Shown in pieces: positions 25,081 through 37,375 of a DNA stretch of 64,000 nt (position 1 is its first letter; every line of letters starts with the position of its first letter). Source of the DNA: Lumnitzera littorea (taxonomy: Eukaryota; Streptophyta; Magnoliopsida; Myrtales; Combretaceae); the NCBI GenBank assembly GCA_024138015.1, contig JAMXBB010000002.1:12281941-12345940 (forward strand), written 5' to 3'. Under the pieces are notes generated by a model, which worked only from the letters and a program-made list of their open reading frames with translations, did not search any database and was not told where the DNA came from. Made by a program: the position numbers and the translations under genes.

Positions 25081-25579
25081 ATCTCAAATAGCCAGGTTAT
25101 AAATTTCGGGTGACCAAGATTATAAAATATATAAAGAAACGACCATACCCTACATTGGGCTCTAGATGACACCCCCAACAAGAATGAAACAGTGGGCCTA
25201 TCCTACAAGCTCTAATACCTAAAAAACTGGTTCTTTGTCCTTATGAATAGTGATAAGTCCTCTCTAGGGTAAAAGATGAATCACGGTTTAGAATTTTCTC
25301 GAGTTTTATAATAATTACCTTTGTTCTACAAATATGTACCTGAAAGAACTGTTTAATCTAATAAAAGAACAGTTTCCATTTTCTTCATTACACTTCATTA
25401 CTAACACTCCTTTCTTTACATACTTTTAACCAAGATCTAATGCTCTGAATAATAGCTAAGAATACTTCGCGTTGGTAGGTGATGAAAATATAGATATCAC
25501 TTCTAACCCTACTGGGTTAGTCATCGGGAGTTATGTTAATGACTACAAGGATGTATAAGAAAGTTGGTAAAGACATGAA
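25081..25579 (+). other. C protease-RT linker, degraded
   Basis: About 500 bp with many stops. Weak traces of the linker (ALDDTP, SYKL) are seen early and no domain after that. An Ogre intron is known to lie between protease and RT, but I see no convincing splice sites here. Confidence 0.4.
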
Positions 25580-26353
25580 ATGGGTAGAATTTCCATTGAT
25601 GAGCCAACCGAGACAATTAATGTTGGGATTGACGACGACCCCAAGAATTTGAAGATTAGAGGAAATTTGAAAGAGGAACAGAAGGTAGAAATGACCACAC
25701 TATTATTTGAGTATCAAGATGTGTTTGTATGGTCTTATGAAGATATGCCCAGGTTAGATCTCTCAATTGTAGTCCACCACTTACCCATACGAGAAGATGT
25801 CAAACCTAAGAAGCAAAAGCTAAGAAGATTTCGACTAGATATCTTATTGAAAATTAAAGAAGAAGTCAAATTTGATTTTTTAAAATAAAAGGAGATAGGT
25901 AATGAAAATCCCTCCCCAAACCGTGCTTACATTTTTCATTGCACATAACTTTATCTATTTATCCATCTAAAACTCGGTTTCTTGCTTAGACAAGACTCGA
26001 AGAAAAATTGAATACTCAAGTAATCAACCCTTACTCTTCCTATGTAAGCATTTCAATTACTGGAGGTTGATTTCATCAAAGTGTTTGATTATCCTGAATG
26101 GGTAGCCAACATTGTGCTAGTAACAAAAAAGAACGGAAAAGTTAAAGTGTTCGTGGATTCGAGACCTTTACCAAGTAACCGTTAAAGATAATTTCCCTTT
26201 GTCCCGCACTAATGTCTTAGTGGATAATACAATTGGGAACCATCTCTTCTCCTTCATAGATGGATTCTATTGATATAATCAGATCCAAATGTTTGAGGAA
26301 GATAAAGCCAAGACAACATTCATTACAATGCGGGGCACATTCTACTACAAAGA
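25580..26353 (+). pseudogene. C reverse transcriptase, N-terminal half
   Basis: Open frame 25580-25888 has INVGIDDDPKNLKIRGNL, LLFEYQDVFVWSYEDMPRLD, VVHHLPIREDVKPKKQKLRRF, the standard entry to Tat-type RT (eyrDvFAWSy.dMPGld). After a frameshift and stops comes FDYPEWVANIVLVTKKNGKVKVFVD (about 26080-26160), then DNFPLSRTNVLVDN and FSFIDGFY-YNQIQM...TFITMRGTFYYK, ending at the A2 insertion. The next residues (VMPF) are at 40291. Confidence 0.88.
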
Positions 26354-28222
26354 TGATATGGGCTCTTAGATGAACACATGGACCCAATATCATGCATTAC
26401 CAAAAGGGGGTAAATCCAAGCTATGAGATGGCTCGAAAAGCAAGCGATAGTCGAGGGGTGAGTAGGGGTTCTTGTATACTGACAAAGGATATGATGCACC
26501 AATGCCTCACACGAGCTCAGGTCACACTTGATGTGATGCACAAGTATGGCCAGAGGTCATTCGCCACTAGTTCACGCTCTAATGAGCTAGATAAGAGTAT
26601 CTCAAGAGTAAGCACAAATGATACTTAGCTCAAGAGAGAGTAAATAGTTTAGTATATTCTTCTGTATATTCATCATGTAGCTATTACATTATATGAGTAT
26701 TTATAGTACCTAGTTATGGTAAGTCCTAAGTTACAAAAATTACAAAGAATAGGTCCTTATTGGCTAACCAAAAAGGAGAATAATTTACAGGAAAATGAAA
26801 TCATGTAAAAGAATGTCCTCTGTTAGAAAGGACAGTATGGGTGTTAGAGAAAGGACAGTGTACACGTGTTTTACTTAGTTTGTAATTCTAACAATATAGT
26901 GAGCTGAGTAAGGGTGGTCCTTTGATCAGGTCTATTCGGTGTCGGCAATTTGACACCTTGATGGTTGGGGTTGGACAGGGGTTAGATCAGTAGCAACTTA
27001 CATTTAGCTCGACCTTGACACTGTGGAGATGGTTGTTTTCCTTATTTGGTGCTTAGATTGAGGTACTGGCGAGGGGTCGTGATGGGAATCAACCTCCGAC
27101 TACATCTACGCCAAGGCAGACCTGTCCAAAGCCAAGGCCTATTAATGCTTACCAAGGCCAAGTTGCAACTAGAAGGATGAGAGGAAGGAAGATAAACACT
27201 CGGCATCAAGTTTGTTGTCAGTCGAGGAGCTGAGATACTACAAGACCAAGTACTCGAGACCAAAGAACCACTCGGCATGACACCGAGAGACTCGTGTCAA
27301 CTAATTCTAAAACTTGGTAATTATGGGTCGACCTTTCTAGTGTCTCGGCTAAACATTGCAAGACTTTGGGGACTCTTTCCTGAACTAGTACATCCAACTA
27401 TCGACCCCATCTGGTTTAGATATTACTCCTTTTAGGATATGCCGAGTGACTGTATGCTGACTCTCCTTTGTAAAATGCACAGTTTTGTATTCTTGTACAT
27501 GTTTTCTTTTATTTTATTTATAAGCTCAATTCTTTAGGGTTTAAGGCCTTGTACATTATTTACAGTTTTGTCACTACGGTTTAGGGACTTGTTATAAATA
27601 GCAATATCTATAAAAATTAAAGATATATTCGAAAATAGATAGAAAAGTATATGCCTGCGTTTTTGGATTCTTTCCCTTTTTTGAGTAAGGCTACTCTTGA
27701 GTTAATATTGCTGAATTATCGAGTGTAAGTCAAACTTTTTAGTCGTTCCTGTGTTCTTATTGATCTTATCCTCAAGATTGTGGCAAACCTCTTCATTTAA
27801 GCCAGTTAGTAAGTCGAATCTAACTCTCATTTGAATCCCAAGCGATATTTAGTGTTTGTGAGTTGTATCAAACCTTATTTCAAGCTCAAACCCCTGATAG
27901 TGTTTGTGTCTTGGTGAGTTATATACATTCACATTCACCATCAAACCCCTGTTTTACTTCCTATTCTTCGTACTCATTTTGAATCCCAAGTACCCATTTC
28001 GGGTTTTTTAGATCCATTGCCGTTGATCCTTATCAGGTTGGCTCCATCTGTGAGCTAATTGCCTCGACAGCTTTCTGAATGGTGTAGAGAGTAAAGTAGC
28101 TCGATAGATTGGACTGGGGAAAACACTGCTCCTTGGTACTTAACTTTCTTCGAGCAACTTAGCGGACCATGTAAGAAAGCCCTTGGGCTCGGGAGCAAGT
28201 GATCGGTCCTTGATCCCTATCA
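26354..28222 (-). repeat. A2 3' LTR, interrupted by solo LTR G
   Basis: Outer ends TGATATGG (26354) and CCCTATCA (28222, plus orientation). Without G and one duplicated pentamer it is 908 bp, against 907 bp for the 5' LTR. The integrase ORF tail runs into it from 28431 and ends at 28159. Confidence 0.92.
27080..28035 (+). mobile_element. Solo LTR G (956 bp) in the A2 3' LTR
   Basis: Begins TGATGGGAATCAACC and ends GTTGATCCTTATCA, so the outer ends are inverted repeats of about 12-14 bp. Flanking duplications are GGTCG (27075-27079) and GGTTG (28036-28040), one mismatch. TATA box TATAAATA at 27593-27600 indicates plus orientation. It is unrelated in body sequence to the A/D LTRs. Probably a solo LTR of another gypsy family. 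No coding. Confidence 0.85.
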
Positions 28223-28447
28223 TCTCCTCCAAGTTGTTTGAGATTTAGGATCAAATCTAGCTCAGTTTCAGGTTGCTCGTCCCCGGGAGTATAAGGTTGG
28301 AGATCGACAATGTTGAAGGAGTTTGAGACTCTATATCCTTCAGGTAATTTAATCCTATAAGCATTAAGATTAATCTTTTCAAGTACTTTGAAAGGTCTAT
28401 CGGCTTTGGGAGACAACTTGCTCTTCTTCAAGTTTGGGAAGTAATCC
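28159..28447 (-). pseudogene. A2 integrase C-terminal tail, running into the 3' LTR
   Basis: Minus-strand open frame 28159-28431: LSPKADRPFKVLEKINLNAYRIKLPEGYRVSNSFNIVDLQPYTP, an acidic stretch, then GGDDRDQGPITCSRAQGLSYMVR. The part from RDQG onward is encoded by the LTR (boundary 28222/28223). The polypurine stretch just upstream of the LTR (minus strand TTGGAGGAGA) overlaps the codons for LGGD. Confidence 0.87.
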
Positions 28448-28943
28448 TTATTGAGATGTATCTAGACGAAATCACTTGGCAGAAATTCTCTTTTTCTCCG
28501 TCCTTGCCTCCGCTTCTTAAGCTTAGTTTTAGCTCGGCTCAACTGCTTTATAACCTTTTAGTACATAGCTTTGATGGCCTCGACTCTTTCCGCGGTTGGC
28601 TAGTCATCATCATCAATCTTTGGCTGGGGTGCTTAATCCATCAGGAGCTCGAGATTGAGCCCATAGGCAACCTTAAATGGAGACACGTTTGTTACACTGT
28701 AGGTAGTTCAATTGCGGCGAATTCAATGGTTGGTAAACACAGATCCCAATCGGCTATGTTTCGTACAATAACAACTTGTAGCAAAGTTCCTACGGTTCGG
28801 TTGACAACTTCAATCTGCCTATCGGTCTGTAGATGGCAAGACGTATTGTATAATAACTTAGTTCCCATTTTCCTCCAAAGTATCCTCTAAAAGTGACTCA
28901 CAAACTTGGGGTCCCGATCTGAAACAATGGTTCTGGATACACC
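28448..28943 (-). pseudogene. A2 integrase, C-terminal half of core
   Basis: On the minus strand it begins right after S3 with VSRTIVSDRDPKFVSHF, MGTKLLYNTSCHLQTDRQIEVVNRTVGTLL and DWDLCLPTIEFA. It includes the second catalytic Asp and the Glu region of the DDE core. Stops and a frameshift after 28690. The plus-strand 144-codon frame at 28456-28890 is its antisense shadow. Confidence 0.85.
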
Positions 28944-28948
28944 ATGAA

Positions 28949-31900
28949 TGTCACGCCCCGAACAAGAAGAGTCATAACAGTCCCGCTGTGTAAACTAATC
29001 TAAGATAGAAGCTGACCTCATAGCTGCTATCGTAGACACAGTTTACACAAGGCGCACAACTTAACCAGCTTGAAACGTCTGTTCTGACATCTGTTAATAT
29101 CAAAACCTGTGGTAAAGCTTTTACAAAATACTTGTTCTATACAATCTGCTGTTTAATATTACAACAGTAATTATACAAACATTTCACGTCCAAGGGTAAA
29201 GTTTACAATCAGAGTTTATTAAAAACCACAGGTTTTTACGATCTATATACAATAAGTTAGAAAACTAGTGGGCTCCCAGGGAATTCCCATTTAGTTTTCC
29301 TCAAAACTTAAAGACAAGACAAAAGCTCAAGTTCAGTTAAATTCCTCGATCCTCACTTTCCCACACAGCAGCACACTAACCTGAGAACGGTGGTACCTGA
29401 ACATCTTTGCCTTCACTCAGCACCTGCAAAAGAGTCTGTAGGGATGTGAGTACAACTAGCTCAGTAAGTGGGGCGGAGTCAGAAGAGTGCTATACAATCA
29501 CAAATAAGGTTAATAATTATGATGAAATGCAATGCAATCACTCAAATGAAAACATTGCACAGTGTTAACCGGTCCACTGTGAGGTTAGAGAAATTTCATC
29601 CGTTCCAACCCGGATTGAGGAGTTTCATCGCGACTCAAGTCAGACCAAACCCGGGCTTGTGCAATGGAGAACACCCCCCTCCCATGACCGCCTTCAAACC
29701 ACGGCCCCCAACCTTGCCGTGACCCCCTCGCCTATCACTTAGTTCGACTAAGGATGGGGACATGACCATTTCAGCTATCCTCATCGAAGGAAGTCGGTGT
29801 TTGGCCTAACACTCTTAATCGTTTCCCCTAACGGGTGATTATGCATGACCAATTACACTTTAGTCGAATAACCGTTAGTGTTAATCAGGGGTGACCAACA
29901 AGTTCACACAATACAGAATCCATGCAAATATGCAGAACAGCACACCAAGGAGTTGAACTCCTGTTACAACTGAGTATCATTCACACACATAGCATGCGCA
30001 TAATCATCTAACTACAAACACAACCAGAAGTACTCTTGGGTCTCCGGATACCTTAAATAGTACCCAAACAGCGGTGAAGCTACCATCCCAACTTACTTGT
30101 TTAGATGTTCACTATTGCTGACTTGAATTGTCAACCGTCTTTGGAAGGTCCTAATTACACAAAAGGTCCAAATTTAGTTTTCGTAATAATTACGAAAACA
30201 TTAGGGTTTAATCTAAAATGGTTATATATATATATTATTTCCACAATATGCAGTCATGTTATTACTATATATCGAATTAAATTATTAATTATTGATATCG
30301 TAGATCATATATACTATTACGTATTATATATCGTTTTGATCATATCGAAATTTACTTTTTATTTATTAATTCACATTTTGATTCCGGTAAGGTTACCGAA
30401 ATATGTATATTCTTGAATATGTTATAGTTATAGGCTAGATTGCTTAAGGTTATCCGATTTCAACAAAACTAGTGTCATTGAGTTCGTATAGACTTAACGA
30501 CACATTTTACGAGTCCTGTTCCTAGAGATGGATTTTAACGGGTAGTTTGGATTTTTAATACAGTTATACATAATTATATAAAAACGATCGTATTATGCGA
30601 AATTTACAGATCTAAATTATATTTTATTCAATTTGTCCCTATATTGTAACAATATAAGTATTATTCAATTATAATACACCTAAAGTGCATCCCAATCAGA
30701 AAATATTAATAATTATAATAAAAATTTCCATTTAATCCAATTTGATCAGCAATCCTATATATAGATTTTATTTAACTATTTAATTCATTTTAGTCTATTA
30801 ATATTATAAATACACCCCGACTTGTAATTTAAGCTATTTTACTTAACAAATTTGTAATAAATAGTTCGGATTACCCAATAATTCCCCGAAAATTTCTATG
30901 GACTTCTAAAAATATAGGGAATTCAATTATCACTTGGTTTCAAGTTTTCGACCTATTGCCTATATTTTCGTATTGACGATTTTACCCCTAAATTTGATAA
31001 ATTATCCAATTATAATTCTTTTAGCATCCAATTAATTTCAATCTGACTCAATACCATTATTATTTATTATAGATCAGTACATGTCCATTTCATCAATTAA
31101 TTTCATAATTTCCTATTAAATTCATAATTTCAGCCTATTTTCGAGCTAATTTCAGGCCTAAAAATTCAATAAATATTAAAATTATTCAAATAAAAATTTG
31201 GGCTTCGTAGCAATTACCTATATATCATACACATCTTACAAAAAATATTTCAGCTAGAAACAACAGCATATAGTACATTTATTTTATAAATATACATTCG
31301 GATGAATTACAGATTTCTTAATAAAGTATATTAAATATTACTAATTTTTCAAAAATAAAAATATCACATGAAAGCATGTCTAAAATAACCTAAGTGAAAT
31401 TTTTTTCATAATTTTCTGGGTGGATTTACTATTTTTTAGAAATTATTGAAAAACAGGGTAGAAATTTGACCTTGGTGTTCTTGGGTGCTTCGGTGGCCGG
31501 CGGTGGCTGGGCGGTTGTCGGACGGCCGGCGCGATGGGTGGACCGTGTGGGGTTGACTGGGTTTCACAGCAGATCTACTCTAGGTTAGGGTTCCACACTT
31601 TCACTAATTTTTCTGTTTTTTTCTAAATTTGTTTTTTTTTTCTACGATTTTTTTCTAATTTTCTTTCTAATTATTTCTGATTCCAAACTGCTAAAACTCT
31701 CATATCTGATGATGTTGGCTTTTTATAGTGCCTCAAAGTCGGTTAAAGGATTTTTTTTTAATTAATTCATATTTTCTTTTCTAATTTCTCTTTTTTTTTT
31801 TTTATGCATGAGGTGTCCTAAAGTAATAACTTCACTTTTTGAATCAGCAATGCAATTTCCATTCTCCTGCCACGCCTCCTTCCAATGTTATTTAATTAAT

Positions 31901-32476
31901 TTTTCTTTTTCTTTTATTAAATAATTACTTAAATACAAATATTATATGTTAGAATTAATTATTTAATTAATATATAAGTTTATACCCTATGTAAATAACA
32001 CGTGAAATATATAACTTTACTCATATAATTAAGTTTCTAGCATATCTTTTATTTTTAGGATACATTCTAAGGTTAATTTCATGAATTCAACACAATATTT
32101 ATATAATTACTCAATTTAAAGTTAATTTACGAGTATAATTATTATTTATACCGGGTATACTAAAAATTACGTGTATTTTTTATAGTAAATTATACTACAT
32201 TATCTCATTTTATAGCTCAATTAGCTTATCTCTAAGTTCTCGTTGCAATCTAAGTTCAATTTTAGGAGTTCTGAACATTTTAGGGCTTTAGTAAATACTC
32301 CAATTTCTAAGGGCAAAATTGGGATTTCGGATCGTTATTACTAAAATCTAACTTCACTGTAATATCTCGACTAACTTTTTCATTCTAGTTGCAAAGTTTA
32401 GGCTCAATTGGATAAGTTACCCTAAAAGCCCTAAATCTAAGCTCGGTTATCCTAAACTCAATTTTAGGAGCTTACA
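28949..32476 (-). mobile_element. Giant solo LTR S3 (3528 bp) in A2 integrase
   Basis: Perfect ATGAA duplications (28944-28948, 32477-32481) flank it. Plus-strand ends are TGTCACGCCCCGAAC and TTAGGAGCTTACA. It is the longest and best preserved of the S family. Sense is minus: TATA box CACTATAAAA (31721-31730) and exon-like block 29381-29423. The A2 integrase frame rejoins when it is removed. A GC-rich block (31480-31560) is part of the putative 5' leader. The 103-codon frame at 30105-30416 has no recognisable content. Confidence 0.95.
29381..29423 (-). other. Exon-like block in S3 (AG|43 nt|GTTAGT)
   Basis: The minus strand reads TTTTGCAG, then the block with an ATG at 29404-29402 (A at -3) opening MFRYHRSQ and ending CAG, then GTTAGTGTG. 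It is the cleanest copy of the motif shared by S1-S5. Confidence 0.58.
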
Positions 32477-32481
32477 ATGAA

Positions 32482-33127
32482 GCTTGATCACCTCCTGTAA
32501 GAAAAGAAAAGAGATAGTCGAAGCATTGTTAGTTTTAGTGTAAGGCACGAAATGTGCCATATTGCTAAATTGATCCACAACCACCATAATGGAGTCCTTC
32601 TCTCAGGAAATCACCGGTAATCCTAACATGAAGTCCATACTTAGCTCGGACCACGGTTTGATTAGGATAGGTAAGGGTAAATAATGTCCTTGCTCAGCTT
32701 AGCTCTTCACCTTCCTGCAAGTTACATACCTTTCTAGTACAAACAACACGTCTCTCATCATTTTCGACTAAAAGAATTTCATGGATAGTACTTCATAGGT
32801 TTGGTGCTAGCCAAAATGTCCTGTTAATCCTCCTCCATGCGCCTCACGCACTAACAATTCTTTCACGAAACAGGTCAGGATACATAGCTTCCTCTTCTTG
32901 AATAGATGTCTGTCTTCCCTATAATAGTTATCTAATGTTCGTCCTTCCTCACATCGAGTATAGATAGGACCAAAATGTGGGTCCTTAGCATATAATTCCT
33001 TTATGGTTGAAAAAACAAGTAACCCTGTTTGCAGCTCAGCCAAGAGGGTATGTAGTCTTGATAAGGCGTTAGCTACTACGTTGTTCCTTCCATTCTTGTA
33101 TTTTATGACATAAGAAAATCCCCCCAT
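32482..33127 (-). pseudogene. A2 integrase N-terminal half and end of RNase H
   Basis: Minus-strand frame 32807-33127 has VIKYKNGRNNVVANALSRLHTL (end of RNase H) followed by IKELYAKDPHFGPIY, CEEGRTL, KRKLCILTCFVKELLVREAHGGGLTGHFG, the H...H start of the integrase zinc finger. Below 32806 come the first DDE block (IMVVVDQFSNMAHFVPYTKTN) and FLQEVIKLH, where S3 inserted. Confidence 0.85.
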
Positions 33128-34290
33128 GAACTCAACCTATTTAGCTTGTCTCTAAGATAGCTTCGGTTGGCTCTTTAGGTATCTTAAGGATTCATGATCA
33201 GTGTAGATCACAAATTCCTTAGGCAGCAGATAGTATTGCCATATTGTGAGGGCTCGGATCAAAGCGTATAACTCTTTGTCATAGACAAAGTAGTTGAATG
33301 TAGCTCTTTGAAGTTTTTTACTGAAGTAAGCAATAGGGTGGCCTTCTTGCATCAGCATAGTACCTATGCTTAGTCTAGACGCATTACACTTAACTTCAAA
33401 CACCTTATCAAAGCTCAGTAGAGCTAATACAAGGGCTATAGTTAACCTCTCTTTCACTTCCTCAAAACTCTTCTGTTCCTTCTCTCCCCTTCTGAATTCG
33501 ACATTTTTCTTAGAGAGTTCGGTGAGTGAAGCCACAATTGTACTGAAATTCTTTATGAATCTGCGATAGAATGATGCTAGGCCATGAAAACTCCTCACAT
33601 CAACAAAATGGGTTGACTCAGGCTATTCTATGATTGTTCTTATTTTCTCATCATCGACTCGAATGCCACCTTCACTCACAACAAAACCCAAGAAGATTAC
33701 CTCGGATTAGAAAAAGTCGTACTTCTTTAGATTGCCATAAAGTTGTTCAACTCAAAGTTTCGCGAGGACTCTTTGGAGATGCTCTTAATGAGTCTCCAAG
33801 TCGGGATTGTATACCAAAATGTCATCAAAGTAAACTACTACAAATCTTCCTAATAATTCCCGGAGCATATGATTCATCAAGCGCATAAATGTACTCGACG
33901 CATTAGATAGTTCGAATGGCATTATAAGACATTCATATAAACCATGTCGTGTCTTGAATGCAGTCTTCCACTCATCACCTTCTCACATTCAGATCTGATG
34001 ATATCCGGATTTGAGGTTGATCTTGGAGAACACTCTTACTCCACTTAACTCATCTAGCATGTCATCGAACTTAAGTATAAGATACCTGTACTTGATGGTG
34101 ATTTAATTGATTGCTCAGTTATCAACACACATTCTCTAAGAACCATCCTTCTTCGGTATTAACAAGGCTAGAATGGCATAGGGGTTAAGAGACTTATGTA
34201 CATACCCTTTCTTCATAAAGTCGTCTACTTACCTCTGTAGCTTGGTAATCTGTTTAGGGTTTAGCTTATAAGTAGGCTTATTTAGCAGTG
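33128..34290 (-). pseudogene. A2 reverse transcriptase and RNase H
   Basis: Open frame 33152-33598 (148 codons): MRSFHGLASFYRRFIKNFSTIVASLTEL (RT connection), FEEVKERLTIALVLALLSFDKVFEVKCNAS, HPIAYFSKKLQRA, YDKELYALIRALTIWQYYLLPKEFVIYTDHESLRYL, so most of RNase H is open. The RT palm (33700-34200) is broken but shows the GLYE and FIMRLMNHML blocks and the VVYFDDIL region. Confidence 0.88.
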
Positions 34291-35094
34291 TGACTCTGGC
34301 TATAGGTCAATTGTATGCTCGACGCCTCAGATTGGGGGTAAGCCCTTCAATAGATCATCCGGAAACAGGTCAATGAATTCCTTCAGTAGGGTTTTTACCT
34401 CAAAGAGCAACTCCTCCTCAGATCTCAACTCCAGAACTCTTCGGACTAGTAGATAGATCGGTCTTTGAAGCTCCATCTCTCTCTTCAGTTCAACTAGGGT
34501 TAATACCAAAGCCTCCTTCTTCAAGGCTCGACTCAGTTGGGATTGCATGACCTTTACCTATTCGGTGGTCATAAGATTCAATTTCATCCTTCTTCCCTTA
34601 TGCTTTACAGAGCATGTATTCCTCCTTCCGTCATACGTAACTGCTTGATCAAACATCCATGGTCGTCCAAGTAGAATGTGGGACACACTCATGGATAGTA
34701 CATCATAGAGCACTTTATCTTGATACTTGCCAATGCAAATTGACACAGACAACTGTCTGTTCACTTATAGGGCTCCCTTGTCACTAAGTCAGTGAAGCTT
34801 GTAAGGTTTCGGGTGGGGCATGGTCGACAATTTCAGTTACTAGACCATAAATGCTGAGGCTACATTAATGTAGCTCCTACTATCAACAATTAGTGCGCAC
34901 AATGAGTCATTCACCTTGCATATAATATGGAAGAGATTTTCTCTCTGTTTGTCTTCGGGTATAGGACTGACACTCATTATCCTCCTTAATACTAGAGCGG
35001 TCGGCATAAAGTTGCCTCTTTTACTATAGATAACTTCCTCCTTCAACTCCTTTACTTCCTCATAAGTATTATCAACCTTAATGGTTGGCACCTC
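34291..35094 (-). pseudogene. A2 protease and RT N-terminus
   Basis: Minus-strand frames: 34840-35091 ends in CKVNDSLCALIVDSRSYINVAS, where the active-site triad is DSR instead of D-S/N-G. 34558-34764 gives VSICIGKYQDKVLYDVLSMSVSHILLGRPWMFDQAV. 34327-34548 gives VKTLLKEFIDLFPDDLLKGLPP (RT entry). Colinear with A1 5281-6204. Confidence 0.86.
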
Positions 35095-36257
35095 ACCTCA
35101 TTTTACAATCGTTCACTTGTTCGAACATTGAGCAGCCATATGTCTAAAGCCTTAGCATTTGAAACACTTAATTTCACTTGTCTTCTTCCCCAAACTCTGG
35201 CCTTTCTCAAACTTCCTCAGGGGTTTCTTCTCCTCTGCTCGGATGGTTTGAACAGGTCGGGTCTCAATGGTCTTGTTTGGTTTTGTTCGTACATGTTTGC
35301 TCAAAATAGGTCAATTGTTGCTAAGACGATTGGCGGGTTGTCGGAATCTTCCTATTCGGTGCCTTTCTATCCTCTCGGCAGCTTGGATTGCATTATCAAG
35401 CATTCTAACATCTAGGGTTTCCAAGTTATATCTCATACTTTAACCCACTAATGAATTGAGATACAGTTCAGTCTTCTGGTTTTACGACTTCACATTGGAT
35501 CATTAACATTTGGAATTCCTTAAGTAAGCATCGACACTTGATCCTCTTTGCCTGAGTTCTTGCAGTCTTTTGAAGGCATCTGGCAGATAATGGCTTAGCA
35601 CAAACCTTCTTCGTAAGACTCTCTTTATTTCATTCTAACTTCTAATCTCTTGTTCTCCTTCCCTTCTTCTGGTGGTTTACAAGTTCTTCTACTACAAGGC
35701 AGAATAACCAGTGAACTCCAACACAACAAGTCTAACTTTTGCATTATTGGGCACTTTGTGGCATTCAAATTACTTTTCAATCCGATCTACCCAATCTAAG
35801 TAGTCCTCAACATCACCACTTCTAGAGAAATCCAGAATATGTATCCTCAATCCCTTAACTCTAAGGGCTCGTACATTTCTTTCCTTAAGCTTATAGTAAT
35901 CCCTTGCCTTGGCATCTCCTTCTGCTTCCTCCTCAATCTCTTCAAGCGCTAGCCTTCATTTAGCATCCTTACCAACTTCTTCAGCTCGGGGTGGTTAAGC
36001 TGGGGTATTAGCTCGGCCAAATTGACCATTGCCTTGCCCTTGCTGTTTGCATCTCTAATGGTGCTATTTTTAGCTCACTGCTTGTCTTCTTAGATGACAG
36101 TCACCAAATTAGATACCAAGTCGATAAGCTTATCTAAGCGGTCACTTACTGACTGAGGTGTGAAGCTTTCTTCCTATCTTTGACCATGTTAAGTACTACT
36201 TGCTTGGTTTCCCAAAGTTCCTTGAACACTTGAATCTAACATTATTGGTTACTTCAT
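35095..36257 (-). pseudogene. A2 gag (broken)
   Basis: Presumed ATG at 36257-36255, about 190 bp after the PBS. Gag core traces lie at 35700-35880, with an RR/RP-rich linker at 35300-35420. The zinc knuckle at about 35115-35163 keeps all four metal ligands (CFKC-stop-GFRHMAAQC) apart from one internal stop, so it is better preserved than in A1 and D. Confidence 0.8.
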
Positions 36258-36448
36258 AATGACAATTACACAATAAACAAACAGTCAACCATACTCTGTT
36301 TTGCATATCGAAAACAGGAGAAAATAGAGTACAGAACACTTCTCAACTACTAAACTTCAAAGCTAACAATAGAACCATTATCTTACGAGAACAATAACAG
36401 ATTACTCAAAGAATCATAGTAGCAGAATCCAGTTTCAAACATAACCAG

Positions 36449-36460
36449 GCTCTGATACCA
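36449..36460 (-). promoter_or_regulatory. A2 primer binding site (initiator Met tRNA)
   Basis: The minus strand reads TGGTATCAGAGC, a perfect match to the canonical site, three bases from the 5' LTR end. Confidence 0.93.
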
Positions 36461-36463
36461 AGA

Positions 36464-37370
36464 TGATACGAGCTCATGGATAAACACATGGGCCCAATAT
36501 TACACGTCACTAAAAGGGAGTGAATCCAAGCCATGAGATGGCTCGAAAAGTAAATAATAATCGAGAGATGAGCAGGGGTTCTCATGTACCGACGAAGGAT
36601 ATGATGAACCAACGCCTTACATGAGCTCAAGTCATACTTGATATGACTTACAAATATGGCCAAAGGTTATTCGCCACTAGTTCATGCCTGAATGGGCTAG
36701 ATAAGAGTAGCTCAAGAGTAAGTACAAAGAATACTTAGCTCAAGAGAGAGTAAAGAGTTCAGTATATTCTTCTGTATATTCATCATGTAGCTATTACATT
36801 ATGCAAGTATTTATAGTACCCAATTAGGGTAAATCTTAAGCTATAGAAATTACAAAGAATGGGTCTTTATTGGATAAACAAAAAGGAGAATAATTTATAG
36901 GAAAATGAAATCATGCAAAAGAATGTCCTCTATCATAAAGGACAATATGGGTGTTAGAGAAAGGATAATGTGCATGTGTTCTACTCAATCTGCGATTTTG
37001 ACAATATGGTCAGCCGAGTAGGGGTGGTCCTTTGATCAGGTCTATTCGGTGTCAACAATTCGACACCCTAATGGCTGGGGTTGGACAGGGGTTAGATCAA
37101 AGGCACTCACATTCAACTCAGCCTTGACACTGTAGAAATGGTTGTTTTCCTATTTTGGTGCTTGCATTAAGGTGCTGAGGAAGGGTCGGCTCCATTTGTG
37201 GGCTAATCACTTCGGCAGCTTTCTAGATGGTGTGAAGAGCTAAATAGTTTAACAGATCGGACTAGGGAAAACACTACTCCTCAGTGCTTAACTCTCCTTG
37301 GACGGCTCAGCGAACCATGTGAGAAAGCCTTTGGGCTTCGGAGCAAGTGATCGATCCTTGATCCCTATTA
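36464..37370 (-). repeat. A2 5' LTR (907 bp)
   Basis: Plus orientation starts TGATACGAGC and ends CCCTATTA (ATCA decayed to ATTA). Homologous to 7555-8476 and 26354-28222. A TATA-like motif lies near 36805-36815 on the minus strand (CTATAAATACTTGC). Confidence 0.92.
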
Positions 37371-37375
37371 AAAGT

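Larger units (their letters stand above)
26354..37370 (-). mobile_element. Chromovirus A2, full-length, inserted in C RT
   Basis: Minus-strand element with 5' LTR 36464-37370, PBS 36449-36460, gag, protease, RT, RNase H, integrase and 3' LTR 26354-28222. It interrupts C RT between FYYK and VMPF. Flanks are AAAGA on the left (26349-26353) and AAAGT on the right (37371-37375). Solo LTR G lies in the 3' LTR and giant solo LTR S3 in the integrase. Native length is about 6.5 kb. Close relative of A1. The two LTRs differ by eye at roughly one base in six, mainly transitions. Confidence 0.92.

Noticed and set aside
25081..25579. Ogre intron between protease and RT
   Set aside because: The position is right, but no clear donor-acceptor pair was found and the length is short for it; left unassigned.
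28456..28890. Longest plus-strand open frame near A2 (144 codons)
   Set aside because: It is antisense to the A2 integrase, whose minus-strand frame carries the conserved motifs.
30105..30416. Open frame of 103 codons in S3
   Set aside because: Antisense to the LTR's promoter orientation, AT-driven composition, not open in S1 or S2.
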